Positions 46,124-57,439 of a stretch of 64,000 nt of DNA are shown here, one piece after another. The stretch spans positions 4,920,501-4,984,500 of the forward strand of contig JAGUCH010000007.1 in the NCBI GenBank assembly GCA_019096065.1, read 5' to 3'. The stretch's first letter is position 1. Each line of letters opens with the position of its first letter. The notes below the pieces were generated by a model. That model ran no database searches, was not told the DNA's origin, and saw nothing but the letters and a program-made list of their open reading frames with translations. The translations under genes and the position numbers were made by a program. This DNA is from Paracyclopina nana (Eukaryota > Arthropoda > Copepoda > Cyclopoida > Cyclopettidae).

Positions 46124-47401
46124 TTAATTCTCCCTTAGAAAGCGTTTCAGCTCAGGCGAGGACAAATATTGAGCTAATGGCAACAAAAGCATATCCATCA
46201 CAATGAAAACGACTCCAGACACCCACATTTGTGCTTGCCACGAACCGCTCGCATAAATGGTCAAGGTGAAGATGGGGAAGCAGATTTTGGCCAAAAAAGC
46301 CAAAAGTTGGCCGCTGAGTGTGATGGCATTTCCTCTATTTCGTAGCCTCACCAACTCACTCGTGATGATTCCTCGCTTGCCAATTTTCACATTGTGCGAA
46401 TACAGTTCGAAATACAGGGCCAAATAAGCAGAGAGCTCAATGAGAGCCAATGAAAAGAGGAGAATTGTCACACACTTCCTGTAAGCTTGAGCATCATCAG
46501 GATTTTGTCCGAATCCTTGATAAGCACTCATGATGTCTCCCATTGAATTGGAGAACCCATGGCAGAAATTGATGGCAAAAGCGTTGCCAGTCAAATTGTA
46601 GCCGAGAACTAAGCCGAAATGAGCCTGAGCGAAAAGCAGTGCTTCCACCGCATAGATGCAGCAAAGGATTCGTACTTTTTTCACTGCAGATCTGGTGTGG
46701 ATTAGAATCAGACGAAAAACTGCAAATCCACAGCCATCAACGAAGGAGAAGTGCAAATACACTATGGACAAATGCCAGAGTGCGACGCAGCCGGAATCAC
46801 CCACAAATTCGATAGATGGATGCATTGTGACCAAGTAGGAGATCACACTGAGCGTTGGGCCAATTCCAGAGCACAGTTGGACGATTTGGCCAAAAAGGAC
46901 CATGATATTGATGATTCGTCCCTTGGGAGCATAGTACAAAATGTACCTAAAATTGATTCAGGAGTTTTTTAGAGGTCAAAAATCTTTGCCCTTGCGTTCA
47001 TCAAAATGCTTTCATTAATTGAGATGAGAGCTGTATCGCGTATTGAAAAAGCAATTTCCTTAAGAAATTCCCTTGCAGAGCAAATTATTGAGATGGCTTG
47101 AAGTTCCTAGATTTTTCCTATTTTTACGCCTTTCTAATGATATAAGATAAAGAAATTTACTAATATCAGTGAATATTTCGTGATTCAAAACAGCCATTTA
47201 TGTTAACTTTTCAATATAACTGAATGATGAAGATATTGATGAAAACTGTTTAGTATTTTACCTAATGATGTTGGATTTAGCCAAGACCCAAAAAATGCAA
47301 ACGAAGATGAAGCCTGATCCAAAAGCAAGCGTCCAAATTCTTCCTTCTTCAGCGTTGATGATCGCCTCTTTTCTTACCGAAAGTAGTTGAATGTCCATCA
47401 T
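46124..47401 (-). CDS. Orphan seven-transmembrane receptor-like protein, 320 aa
   Basis: Two exons, 47401-47262 and 46946-46124 (321 codons with stop). Seven hydrophobic spans are visible: IWTLAFGSGFIFVCIFWVLA; IINIMVLFGQIVQLCSGIG; ALWHLSIVYLHFSF with FAVFRLILIH; ILCCIYAVEALLFAQAHFGL; TILLFSLALIELSAYLALYF; LSGQLLAFLAKICFPIFTLT; and MWVSGVVFIVMDMLLLPLAQ. A basic segment (KIGKRGIITSELVRLRNRGNAI) precedes span six, as in many G-protein-coupled receptors. It lacks a DRY motif and the C-terminal signature of insect gustatory or odorant receptors. The length and layout recall nematode serpentine chemoreceptors, but I cannot assign a family. It converges on glutamine synthetase copy 2, and its large exon is duplicated at 43601. 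Confidence 0.7.
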
Positions 47402-48559
47402 CGCTAAGCAACGACTGAAAGCTAAAAAATGCTCTCTTGTTGCACATAAAAAATTGAGGGGAAACCGAGAGGGAGAAAACTCCTCAAAATGAGAGTTTTT
47501 GCAAGACAGAAAAAAACTTATTTTGGCTTTTTTACAACTGAAGGCTGTCACGCTCTTTGGTAATTTGGTAATTCGGCCTTGTCTGGCCTTTGAGGGGCAG
47601 GAGGAGCCTTTTTATGTCTAATGGCCATTCTGGCCATAAAAAGTTTATTAAAGACCACCTTGGTGCAATATCTGTCAATCTCGAATTCTCTGTATACAAT
47701 GCCTCCTTTTTGATGTGCAAAAATTGCTATTCCAGGGATATTTTCTCAAGTCTGTATAGAATATGGCGTGCTATCGTTCATTTTTCCTCGCGCTCATTAT
47801 AAGTTTTTCAGGAAAGAAGTTTTAGTAGGGCAAAAGGTTGCATGATTATTATATTGTGACTTCAGTGCAGATAATGTCCAAGAAGAAGAAAGGCTACTAC
47901 AATTCCAAAAGCACAGTGGGGTGTAAAGTGAGTAAAACACTCATTTTAAGTAATCTGCATTTTGAACTGTTCATTTATCCAGTGTGGCCAAAAATACCGC
48001 GTGGGAATTCAAAAGTGGAGCTAAACAATGCAGCAAAACTACCATAAGCTATTTGTCTTAGTGTGGCTCGATCCCTTTGAAGTCCCAAAATTACTTTCTT
48101 CAACTGCAAAGTTTTGAAAGTAGCGGTGGCCTTTAATTGATCACAGTGTGCCCAGATGGCCAATAAACGGAAATGATTTTTGCACACCTTTTGCAGTTTG
48201 AGGCAAAAAGGGCCAAACAGCGAGTGCACTTCACCTGACCGAATATGGTCCACGGAAGATCATGACAATATGCATAAATAATTGCAAAAAGAACGTTTTC
48301 CAGTGTGGACACTGTAGTTTGTGGTGCAATGCAGATTCCAAGTGCAGAATTGTCTTGATCCAAGACACACCTTGATTTCTCTGGCTGCCACCGCCGTTTG
48401 ATTCGCTGGAAGAGCCGCAAAAGTAGAAGCAGTTGGTTGTGGGAAACGCAGCTGGAAAATGCATTGAAAAAAAGGCAATATATTCTGCAGCCAATTCCTC
48501 ATGGATACTAAAAGTCTGACCTTTGGATTTATGCAATAATTTTAACTGCGAGCCTTAAA
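47402..48559. other. Intergenic region between the 7TM gene and the TRPV gene
   Basis: Divergent upstream region of two genes. The only exon-like object is the small frame at 47874-47927, listed separately. Nothing else is recognisable. Confidence 0.5.
47874..47927 (+). other. Possible short first exon (18 codons)
   Basis: ATG at 47874 opens MSKKKKGYYNSKSTVGCK and meets a good donor, gtgagt, at 47928. It could be an untranslated or alternative 5' exon of the TRPV gene 0.6 kb downstream. However, joining it in phase to the acceptor near 48490 meets a stop within seven codons, so it would act as an upstream reading frame rather than an N-terminus. Confidence 0.2.
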
Positions 48560-51500
48560 ATGGGGAATTCTGAAAGCAATGAATCAGCTGCTGTCAAAAG
48601 GCAAGCTGAAGGAGGATCAAATCCCATGTATGACTTGTTGGACTTGTCAGGTAAGAATTTAGAGTCTTTGAGGGCGATGCAGTAGAAATGGCACTTTTGC
48701 TTTTCATTGAGGTGGAGGGCAGCTTTTTTACGTGACCAAAAGGGCCATGGTGAAGAAAGACTACAAGGAGCTAGATGAGACAATAAAGGCCAAAATTCAG
48801 CCTTATCTCTACAATGATGGGAAAGGCGCCATGGTCCCCATCGCCCAGCTTGCATGCTTAAGAAATAGGGATAGACCAAAGTCAAAGCAGGTAGGCCTAC
48901 TTAGGTAAAAAAAATGTTTAGTTTCCAGGTTTGAATATTCCAGTTTCCTGAGATCAAAGCACTTGGTGATGACGCCTTCAATTTTGTGTTTGAAGGCAGC
49001 GAATTTTTGGCCAAAATGACAGAGGGATTGGACCCACAAAAATGTAAAAATTATGCTACAGAAGGTTTTAAAATATTTCATTTTAAATTTGTTTTCTAAG
49101 CTCCTCATCTGTTTCGAGAATGTTGCTGGATGGTGGAAAAAAGAGGATCAGTGGGCGAAACCACTTTCCATGTCTGCTTTCTTATGCAAACTCCAACTCA
49201 TCTAGCTTTGGGAAGAAGGCTTCTCAAACATTATCCTAAATTAATCAATGATGTTTACCTCTCGGAAGAATATTATGGTATGTTTCTAAATAATTCCGCC
49301 AGGTGGCGCTGCTTGTGTTTTTGCCCTATGAAAGTAAGTGGCGCCATCTGTGGATGATCATAACAGCTTTTATCTTTAACAGGCGAAAATGTGCTGCATA
49401 TGTCTGTGGTGGCTGAGGATCCCACAATGGTGAAATATTTACTGGATCAAGGCATAGAAATACACGAAAGAGCCTATGGCAACTTTTTCTGCCCTGAAGA
49501 CCAAAAGGGAACCAGAAACGACTCTCTCGATCATGAAATTGTGGATGTGGCCCCAGAAACGAACTATGAAGGGTATCTTTTATCGTTATAGAGTTAAGAA
49601 AATCTGATAAAGGCCCATTTTCTACAGGTATGTCTACTGGGGAGAGTATTCGCTGTCTTTTGCTGCTGTGCTGAATCAGGAAGAATGCTTTCGACTCATT
49701 TTGTCCCGAGGTGGAAATCCAGACTTGATTGATACCAATGGCAACACTGTCACTCATATCATGGTGGTCTATGATAACATGAAAATGTTTGATTTGGCAG
49801 TGGAATGTGGGGCCACGATAAATACCCTCAATAACCTGGGCATGACACCTTTGACCACTGCAGCCTATTTGGCCAGGAAGGACATGTTTTTCCACATTGC
49901 CAACATTGAGAGGGAAGTGTACTGGCAAATTGGAAACGTTTGCTGCTCAGCTTACCCAATTGAACAATTGGACAGCATCAATTCGAGCACTGGAGAGCTG
50001 CAAACTCAGTCAGCCTTGAACTTGATTGTTTTTGGGGTAAAGCAATATTCATTCTCGCTGTGGACGGAAATGGACTCTTTTTTTTAGCCACTTATTGAAC
50101 ATTTGGACTTGATAGAGGGAGTTGTGGTGGATCTGCTCCAAACTAAATGGAATTCATTCATAAAAAAGACTTTCTATAGGCAAATCATGATGTTCACAGC
50201 GTACTTTTTTGTTTCTGCTTTCTGCTTTGTCACCAGGCCAGCTATGCCAATGGCAGATTGCATTAATAGTACAGCATTAACTACAAGTAATGGCACCATG
50301 ACAACCTCTTCTTTGTATGATGGCACTTCTCTGGAAGAAGACTTCTTGACAACCATAACTGGGAGTGATGATTATTCTGAAATAACTCGATCGCCTTTCG
50401 AAGGTAAAGAGCACTTTCCAATTTTCGTCGGTAGATGGCGCTCTGAAAGTTTTATTAATTATTCATCAAGAAAACTTGAAGTCTATTAATGTGGTTTTTT
50501 AAAATTCTTTTCTGGTATTGAAAGGCCATCAAAGCCTTTTTAGTCAATTTTGAACTAAATAGATTAATTTATCAATTTTGGCTTCCAGACGGATGGAGTT
50601 GGACCTCTTTTCTGAATGGAACTACCATTGATAATATGACTATAGCTAATAGAACAACGCTGGGCCCATCCAGATTGAAGCCAAAAACAATAAAAAAGGC
50701 CTTTTCATGCCCAGAGGGCCAAGAAGATATTAGTGACAGGAAATGCTATCTTCACACTTATGACACTCCTTTCAAGCAAATCAGAGGAGTGCTTGAAGTG
50801 GTTCTGGTTCTTTGGTCAATTGTTTACATCCTGATTGCAGTGAGAGAGCTGACATTTTTGCCATTGGATATTTTTATGCAAAACATGGTCTTGTGTCCAT
50901 CAAGAGTGGTGTTTTTAATTGGTTGCTTTTTGTTGCTGGGCACAGTTCCTCTGAGGCTAGCCTGTGAAGCTGATTTGGAAAACAAGCTGGCAATATTGGT
51001 AATGCTCATGACAGGCTTTTACTTTTTGTTTTATGGAAGGTAAACATTATCAAAATTATGAAAAAACCCTAATACATGAACATACATTAATTTTCAGAGG
51101 ATTCAAGTTGACTGGACCCTTTGTGATCATGACTTATCGCATGATTAGCAATGATTTGCTGAAATTTGGAATTATGTATGGCATTTTTGTGATGGGCTTT
51201 GCCCAAGGTACTTAAGATTTAACTTAATATATAATAATTATACTAAACTCATTCATTCTTGTTGCTAGCTTATTATATCATTTATCAGTCTCACAGTTCA
51301 AAAGAAAATTCAAATCCTATGAAAACTCCAATTGAAGCCATACTCAAAGTCTTCATAATGTCCCTTGGGAGTTTTGGAGATGTTTGGGGATCTCTAGAGG
51401 AGACAAATCACTCTTTCATTGGGAAAGTAAGTGAAAAAAGCACATGGAAAGCTTAAAAATACTGATTATAATGCACAAATCTCTGTTTCAGCTGCTTTGC

Positions 51501-51977
51501 TTCTTGTTTTTGGCTCTGGTTTACATTTTACTTGTCAATTTGCTTATTGCCATGATGGGTGACACTTACACTAGGATTGCAGAAATTAAGAATGAGTGGA
51601 TGAGACAATGGGCAAGAACTGTGCTCATTGTGGAGAGAGGAATTCCGCCCAAAGAAAGGCTGAGGCAGCAAAATTTGTACTCTGAGAGAATGGCAACTGG
51701 GGAAAAAGCTCTAGTTTTGAAACAAACCATGTCTGTAAGTACAGCAACAATTGAATTCTTTCTCACGCAACCTCATCCGCGGAATTTCCAAAATTAGATT
51801 GAGCAACTGGAAGAGATCAAAGATATCATTGAAATGAAGGTGGCCCACAGAAAAAATATCCTGAGAAGGAAAGATCGATTCGGCTATGAGTCAAACTCCT
51901 TGATTGGTCTCAATTTGGGTGATGCTAATGTAATTGCACCAGAAGCTGATGATGATGAAGAAGATCAGTATAACTGA
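48560..51977 (+). CDS. iav: TRPV channel, Inactive-type (chordotonal mechanosensory TRP)
   Basis: Thirteen exons by phase: 48560-48650, 48712-48890, 48944-49043, 49101-49277, 49383-49572, 49628-50036, 50088-50403, 50589-51039, 51098-51207, 51269-51426, 51492-51734 and 51798-51977 are the twelve coding blocks; at least one 5' exon is assumed. Product 867 aa, beginning MGNSES. Ankyrin repeats (residues about 150-370) include [20 protein letters not shown] and [18 protein letters not shown]. Six membrane spans follow: [84 protein letters not shown] and [20 protein letters not shown]. The pore loop is [10 protein letters not shown]. The NFFCPEDQK and [17 protein letters not shown] stretches fit Inactive better than Nanchung. 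These two subunits form the cation channel of insect stretch and hearing organs. The S1-S2 loop is long and Ser/Thr-rich, with several N-glycosylation sites. Confidence 0.8.
49296..49353. promoter_or_regulatory. Two CTCF-like motifs in one TRPV intron
   Basis: 49296-49310 reads ccgccaggtggcgct, a full match to the CTCF consensus core on the + strand. 49341-49353 reads gcgccatctgtgg, a partial match on the opposite strand. The two face each other 30 bp apart in the 105-bp intron 49278-49382. Confidence 0.5.
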
Positions 51978-52026
51978 AAAAACCCATAAAATATAAAATG
52001 TTTGCTTCTTCATGCTTTTTAATGTA

Positions 52027-52937
52027 TTAAAATATGCCCTTGCCAGAGCCGATGGGAATATTGATGATTGATCCTTTAGAGGGTCGGCCTTTTGGCCTTT
52101 TAGTAGTAACTTGACCACCACTTTGAAAATTGCCTCCAGTTAGCCCAGAATTGCCCCAACCTTGCCCACTTTCATAGTCAACATCATCGTGATTATTGTG
52201 GTCATCATCATCATGGTAGCCTCCATTTGGCCTATTATGACCTCCATTTGGCCTATTATGACCTCCATTTGGCCTATTATGACCCCCATTTGGCCTATTG
52301 TGGCCTCCGTTTGGCCTATTATGACCTCCATTTGGCCTATTATGACCTCCGTTTGGCCTATTATGACCTCCGTTTGGCCCATATTGTCCTCCATTTTGGT
52401 CAAAGTGTCCTCCATTTGGCCCATAGTGGCCTCCATTTGGCCCTTGGTAATTACCTCCATTTTGCCCATGATAGTTACCTCCATTTTGCCCATAATAATC
52501 ATTTCCATTTTGCCCATAATAATCATTTCCATTTTGCCCATGGTAGTGGCCTCCATTTGGTCTCCCATTGTAGCCTCCACTGTTTCCAAGCAAAGGACCT
52601 CCATTCAATATTGGTCTTGAACCTCCAATTCCCAATCCTGGTCCAAGAATGCCACCGTTAAGTAAAGGCCTTGAACCACCGACTGGTCCCAAGATACCAC
52701 CAATGATTGAGGTTGCAATGCCACCAATATCTCCCAAACATCCACTTGGTGGGCAATTGATATTAGTCGATTGTGATCCCGAATGGTAAATTTGATTGAA
52801 CTGCCTTTTTACTAGCCTACAAAAAGTTTTAATTGGCTAATTACGTATATTGATCGTCTAAGTAATTAAGCTTACTCTCCAGATGAAATGCTAGATAGCT
52901 CACATGAAATGAGCACAAAAATGGCCAAAATCTTCAT
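52027..52937 (-). CDS. Secreted Gly/Asn-rich repeat protein, 283 aa
   Basis: Exons 52937-52876 and 52816-52027 (284 codons). The start MKILAIFVLISCELSSISS is a signal peptide. After a short region with two Cys (NCPPSGC) comes a Gly-rich segment (GGIATSIIGGILG). Then follow imperfect repeats of GQNGNDYY, and tandem heptads GGHNRPN of which eight are nearly identical in DNA (21-bp period, about 52218-52380). The C-terminus is acidic and then basic (YHDDDDHNNHDD, TTKRPKGRPSKG). Low-complexity Gly/Asn/His composition suggests an extracellular matrix, cuticle, silk-like or antimicrobial Gly-rich protein; nothing decides between these. Confidence 0.75.
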
Positions 52938-53197
52938 TATTTTTTGCTTCCAACAATTTTTGCAATGGCGTCTCTTGGCAAGCCTGAGCTGACCGGCGCG
53001 CTAGCTCAATTCGAACGTCAACAGGATTTCAAGATTCCTTGGTCTTGGTGACATTTAGCTAAATTCTCGCAACGGCGCCATCTCTCGGGAATAAAATGAA
53101 GCTTACAGGTATTTCTTCCTATATTTAAGATAGTTATTGAGGTGTTTTAGAAAAACAAATATGACTTTTAATTATTTCCAAGCCCGCATAATATTGC

Positions 53198-54067
53198 CTA
53201 ATAATTTGCAGAATCTCTTCGAGGAAAAACAACTCCCTTTGATCTCTCATATTCAGTTGATGGCCCCCATTGATCTGGATCAAAATCAAGCACTTCAGTG
53301 TGCCTGGATTCATTTTCATCAAAACTTTCGGCTTGATCATCATCACCAAGGAGGTCTTCACTTATATCAGGATTGAATGGTGTCGTAGTTGTAGCATCTT
53401 GGCTTACCACTGGAGTTGAGCTTGTCCCATTATTTAGTGGTGCAAAAGTCTCATTGCTTCGAGAAGCGTTAAACTCATTATCATTCAAGATCGCAACTGA
53501 TTTAATTGTGGTCGTAAAAATTTCCTCCGTGGTTGCATTATCAAGTATTGTCACATTTTCTACTAATGTAGACCTAAAAAATACATATTTAATATTAAAT
53601 AATTGTGAAAATCCTATTTTTTACTTGTTGCAAATAATTTCTTCAATTGGGATCAGCTGTGGTACCATGGGATATGGAGCATCGAGATCAAATAAGCTCT
53701 CCTCGTCTCTTCCGGTGTAATTTTGCCATATGCAAGGAGTTCTATTCTCTTGGCCTTCGTTGTACACTTTAAGGCAGAACCTCCTGCAAATTCTGCCATA
53801 TTCAATGTACTTTTTGTGCCCGCCGCAACAATAACAATGTCTCGATCCATAAGTTCTGCATCCCTAGGAGTCAAGTATTCGTTTATAAAAACATGCAAGA
53901 ACGAAAAAAAAGTCTATTACTTTGTCTAGTTCGTCCGGATTCTCCAATTTCTGCAAGCAAGGGTAGCTGTTGCACAATAAACCTGGGCTTTTTTGCACTG
54001 GCACTGCAATCGTATGGCAGAAATAAAGGAAAAATATGCTCAAAGATGAGCACTGACGAGCAGACAT
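53198..54067 (-). CDS. Secreted Cys-rich protein with Ser/Thr/acidic tail, 253 aa
   Basis: Exons 54067-53921, 53863-53625 and 53573-53198 (254 codons). The start MSARQCSSLSIFFLYFCHTIAV is a signal peptide. A compact region with about ten Cys follows (LLCNSYPCLQKL, then GSRHCYCCGGHKKY, GRICRRFCLKVY and TPCIWQNYTG). The rest is disordered and rich in Thr, Ser, Asn and acidic residues with several N-glycosylation sequons. In exon 2 another frame is also long (DAELMDRDIVIVAAGTKS...), but only the Cys-rich frame joins both neighbours in phase. Family unknown; a small extracellular domain on a mucin-like stalk is plausible. Confidence 0.65.
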
Positions 54068-54289
54068 TCTGCCTCTTTCGTATACAAACTGGTTCTGTGG
54101 GCCTTCCAGGTGATTTTTTGGTGTGCAGCCATAGCTTTAGAGATGTTACGCTAAGTTCAAAATTATGACGTAAGTATATTCATTCGCGCAAGGGTAACTA
54201 AGAACCTGGAAATTCCCCACCTGAGTAACGCGTAAAAATAGCTTGGTTCCTATCACAGAAATGTGTATTGTTCATGACTCGTAATTTTT

Positions 54290-56272
54290 TCAGCTCTTTT
54301 TAAAGCGTTCCCACGGATTTCCGTTCAGGCTGGGCAAATTGTCCTCTTGGCTGCTGTCAGCCTTCACAAATTGACTGTATAAAGGCTTGAATTTGGCCTT
54401 GGCACCTGGCAAGGCAGGGATAGCTTCCGGTGGAGGAGGAGGAGGTGGCAAGGTCAGTTTTTGCTTGATTTCATCTGCTTTCTTGGCATTCAGCTCTTTT
54501 TGACGAACTTGCTCTAAATGCTGTAAATACTGATCATGGCTGGCACTCAAGTTCTTCTCAAGTTGCTCCACTTTCCACTCGTTAGGCACGGGACGATATT
54601 CATTTTCAAGCCTCTTTTTCTCCCTTTCCACTTCCAGTTGAGCTTGAGTTTTGTAGCCAGACGTCATGGCAGTCAATTTACCACCAAAAATTGAGGTTCC
54701 TAGTGTCTTAAGTAAGAATAGTAAGTAGGTGAAAAAATGATGAATCCAGATAAGGCTTACTCGAAGTCCTCCAGCTTGTTGAGGATTGCTCAGTGCTCGA
54801 GCTTGAGCACTTGCAGCTCCAGGTGCTGCACTGCCATTTGTCAACATAAGAGGTGCCACTGGTGCCTTCAAACAGGCTGACAAGTCTCCCATTGGTGGTA
54901 CATACGGCTTTTCACTTTTGGATTCACCTGCCTGGAGTCCCATGTCATTGAGGAAGGCTTCATATTCGGAGTCTAGCACAGCTGGATCAGCTTTCTTTTT
55001 CGTCACAAATGATACTCCTGGTCGCTGTTGGTTGCAATCTTTAGCTAGATAAAAAGATTGAATATGAAAGCAAATAATAATTAACGGCTGCTATTCAAGG
55101 ATTCGTACTTAGGTGACCAACTCCACCGCAAGCAGAGCAAATAACGGCCGAGGTAAAGTTTGGCCGTTCATCACATTGCCAAGTTTTATGCCCCATTCGT
55201 CCGCAATTGAGGCATTTCATGTCCAACTCCTTCAGGGTTCCATTCAAAATGGCCAATTCATGCATGTGCTGAGACCTTAGTGCAACAGCCTGCTCGCAGT
55301 CTGGATTGTAGATTTGCATCTCGATAATGTCTTTGATTTTCTTCGAAGCCTTTTGAACATCTTCAGCAGTTGAGCCCTAAGGTTAAATTGGATTATGAAT
55401 TTTCCGTGAGAATAACGTCTATTTCCGTTACTGTGATCAGAGCGTGCAGTGGTTCATCTTGGGCTTCAACTTTACGCCCATCTTTGGTGATGCCAGTCAT
55501 GCCAGCCTTTAAAGAGCCTTTGCCCCTTATAATAATGTTACACTTGGTGTCTTCCTTGATTTTGTCAAGGAAACGTCCTCTTGGACCAAGAAGCAATCCA
55601 ACGAAATTAATCTGAGGATGTTCCTGAAATGGCAACAAAAGCTTATACAACTGATGAATAGTAAAATAACAACTTTAGGCTGATTACATCGGCTGGTATG
55701 GGAACTTTGTCTTCTAGCTGAGCATTCTTATACTTGAACTGCGAGGGAGGCTGATAAGTTGGGTCGATTTCTTTCAGTTTTGTGATTGCCATATTCCTCT
55801 GATTGATGAGTTTATTTTTGGTGCGATCAAGCCTAGTGTTGATTCGGATGCCTTTACTATTATAAATGGGCTCTGGTGAAGGACTTCTGTCTTTTGGATT
55901 AGGCGGGATTCCCAGATCAGGTCTGGCCAAGTTTCGCGAAGCCTCCTGGATTTGCACTTGCAACAGGTAAATTGTCTGCTGCTTGTCATCCATTTTTGAG
56001 GCATCAATGGTGGTAGGAAATGCCGACCTTTGAAGTGCCAAGGCTGATGGATTGTCTTTAATTCCACCTGGAGGAGGAAGAGCCAAGATGGGAACTTGGT
56101 TGGAAGTTGTTGAGGCTCCCCTTTTTGAACTTTGGTCCCATCTCGATTTGCGCTCTCGTCGGCGCTCTTCCCGTTTTTTCCGGTCTTCCTCAGATTCAAC
56201 CTGAATTGCTCCATTGATTGTGATGGCTTTTAATTTCGGTGGAGTGGGTCCGTCGAACAAGTTGCTCGCCAT
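54290..56272 (-). CDS. SF1: Splicing factor 1 (branch-point binding protein)
   Basis: Exons 56272-55688, 55623-55432, 55376-55109, 55044-54761 and 54706-54290 give 581 aa. SF1 binds the intron branch point with U2AF during early spliceosome assembly. Visible parts, in order: an N-terminal basic segment with SRWDQ (the U2AF65-binding ULM, residues 50-60), the SPSPEPIYNSKG motif (the paired SP site phosphorylated in the family), the helix hairpin, then the KH domain (INFVGLLLGPRGRFLDKI, GPRG loop; IIRGKGSLKAG). Two CCHC zinc knuckles follow (CLNCGRMGHKTWQC and CSACGGVGHLTKDC), then a Pro-rich C-terminus. Drosophila SF1 likewise has two knuckles; the human protein has one. The domain order is complete with no damage. 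Confidence 0.95.
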
Positions 56273-57290
56273 TTCCACGAAATTGCACTTTTCACTTTTT
56301 TGTAAATGTTTATTTTCTGTTTTTTGACAGAAAGAGTCCGTTTGATTACCTCGAGGTAAACAAAAAAAGATTTTGAGGCACATATTATTATTTTTATAGT
56401 TGTATGTCATGACAGGTCATTTTTGATGCGAAATAAATAGATTATGAAGTTGAAAGTTCCATAGTTTAGTAGCAAGGAACCCAAAAGAAATAGGCATTGA
56501 AAAAATGGTTAATGCCTTAAAAAGTGCAAACGGGTTTTTGTTACGCTACTTTAAAGAGATACTTCTGAATTTAATTATGTGTTGATACATTCCGCTCCCC
56601 TTGGGCAAAGCAAAATATTGCGGAAAAGAGCAAATTCTTGGGAAAAACAAAAAAATGACAGTCTCTTTAGGGTTTTTATTCACAATGAAAGCCTTTGTTA
56701 GGGCAGTTTATTTCGATTTTTGTTGAATACGCTTAGCAATTTTATGTGTCACAAATCTCTTCACTCTTTGGGGCATAAGTGTGAAAATAAGGGGTTCATG
56801 CTTGGTAGCGCATTATGGTTAGCTAATCAGCATCAAATGAGATGTACACTGTTATATATAGCGCGCCATGTCACGGTCTGTCGGCAGAATCGCCTCAATT
56901 TTGGCCAAAATCGGTACCAGATCGCACTTTTGCGGCCATTTAAAAGCTCCGTGTCATTTGACGAGAAAAATACTCGGCCGAGATGACTAGCTATCTTTGT
57001 TCGCAACAACAATTTAATTTTCGTCAAATAGCAACGGGGCAAATTTCGCCATGAAAAACAGCTCAAGCGGCTCATTTTCGCATTTCTTTGAGATTGGAAT
57101 GTCTGGCAGCGCTGTCGTGAATGCTCAGGGCCAATGCATCGGTGGCAATTCCTCCATTTTGCTGGCTGTGCCTAGAGTGCTGCACGGCTGACTGTCGGCA
57201 AAAGAAATCTTTCTCGTTTCTGGCGATACGCAAAATTTGCATTCGAAACGGAAAAGTCGCCATTTCGCAGTGTTTGTGGTTCATATAGCC
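56273..57290. other. Divergent intergenic region SF1 / tousled-like kinase
   Basis: About 1 kb between the SF1 start (minus) and the first untranslated exon of the kinase gene (plus). AT-rich near SF1, rising in GC from 57.1 kb. No TATA or repeat stands out. Confidence 0.45.
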
Positions 57291-57439
57291 AAGTTCCAGT
57301 GATCCTCCGGCGAGAACGACGTGGGACTGTCAAAGCTGGACGGTCATGTCGTGATCTCGGGAGCGAAGACGATCGGCCAGTTCGGCGACTTTTCGGTCTG
57401 GAAAATAGCATCGACTGGACAGCATTTCTAATTATGCAG
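57290..57439 (+). other. Probable 5' untranslated first exon of tousled-like kinase
   Basis: GC-rich sequence ending ATTATGCAG, then the donor gtaagc at 57440. The next exon begins at 58736 after a good acceptor (tactccttcag). An ATG at 57434 cannot be the start, because the joined frame meets TGA twelve codons into the next exon. The left border is a guess. Confidence 0.4.

Larger units (their letters stand above)
42042..47083. repeat. 2.52-kb tandem duplication spanning two convergent gene ends
   Basis: 42042-44560 is repeated at 44561-47083. Coordinates are offset by exactly 2,519 bp up to about 45,980, then by 2,523 because of four single-base differences, all in homopolymer runs (near 43472/45995 and following). 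I saw no substitutions in the stretches compared. The junction shows AAA microhomology (gagcaaa...ctgg). The unit contains glutamine synthetase exons 4-6 and the large exon of the seven-transmembrane gene. Confidence 0.9.

Noticed and set aside
52162-52661. Plus-strand frames of 144-152 codons opposite the Gly/Asn-rich protein
   Set aside because: Antisense of the 21-bp repeat; no start or splice context, while the minus strand has a signal-peptide exon in phase.
53653-53898. Alternative minus-strand frame (DAELMDRDIVIVAAGTKS...) in exon 2 of the Cys-rich protein gene
   Set aside because: It cannot be joined in phase to either neighbouring exon, whereas the Cys-rich frame joins both.
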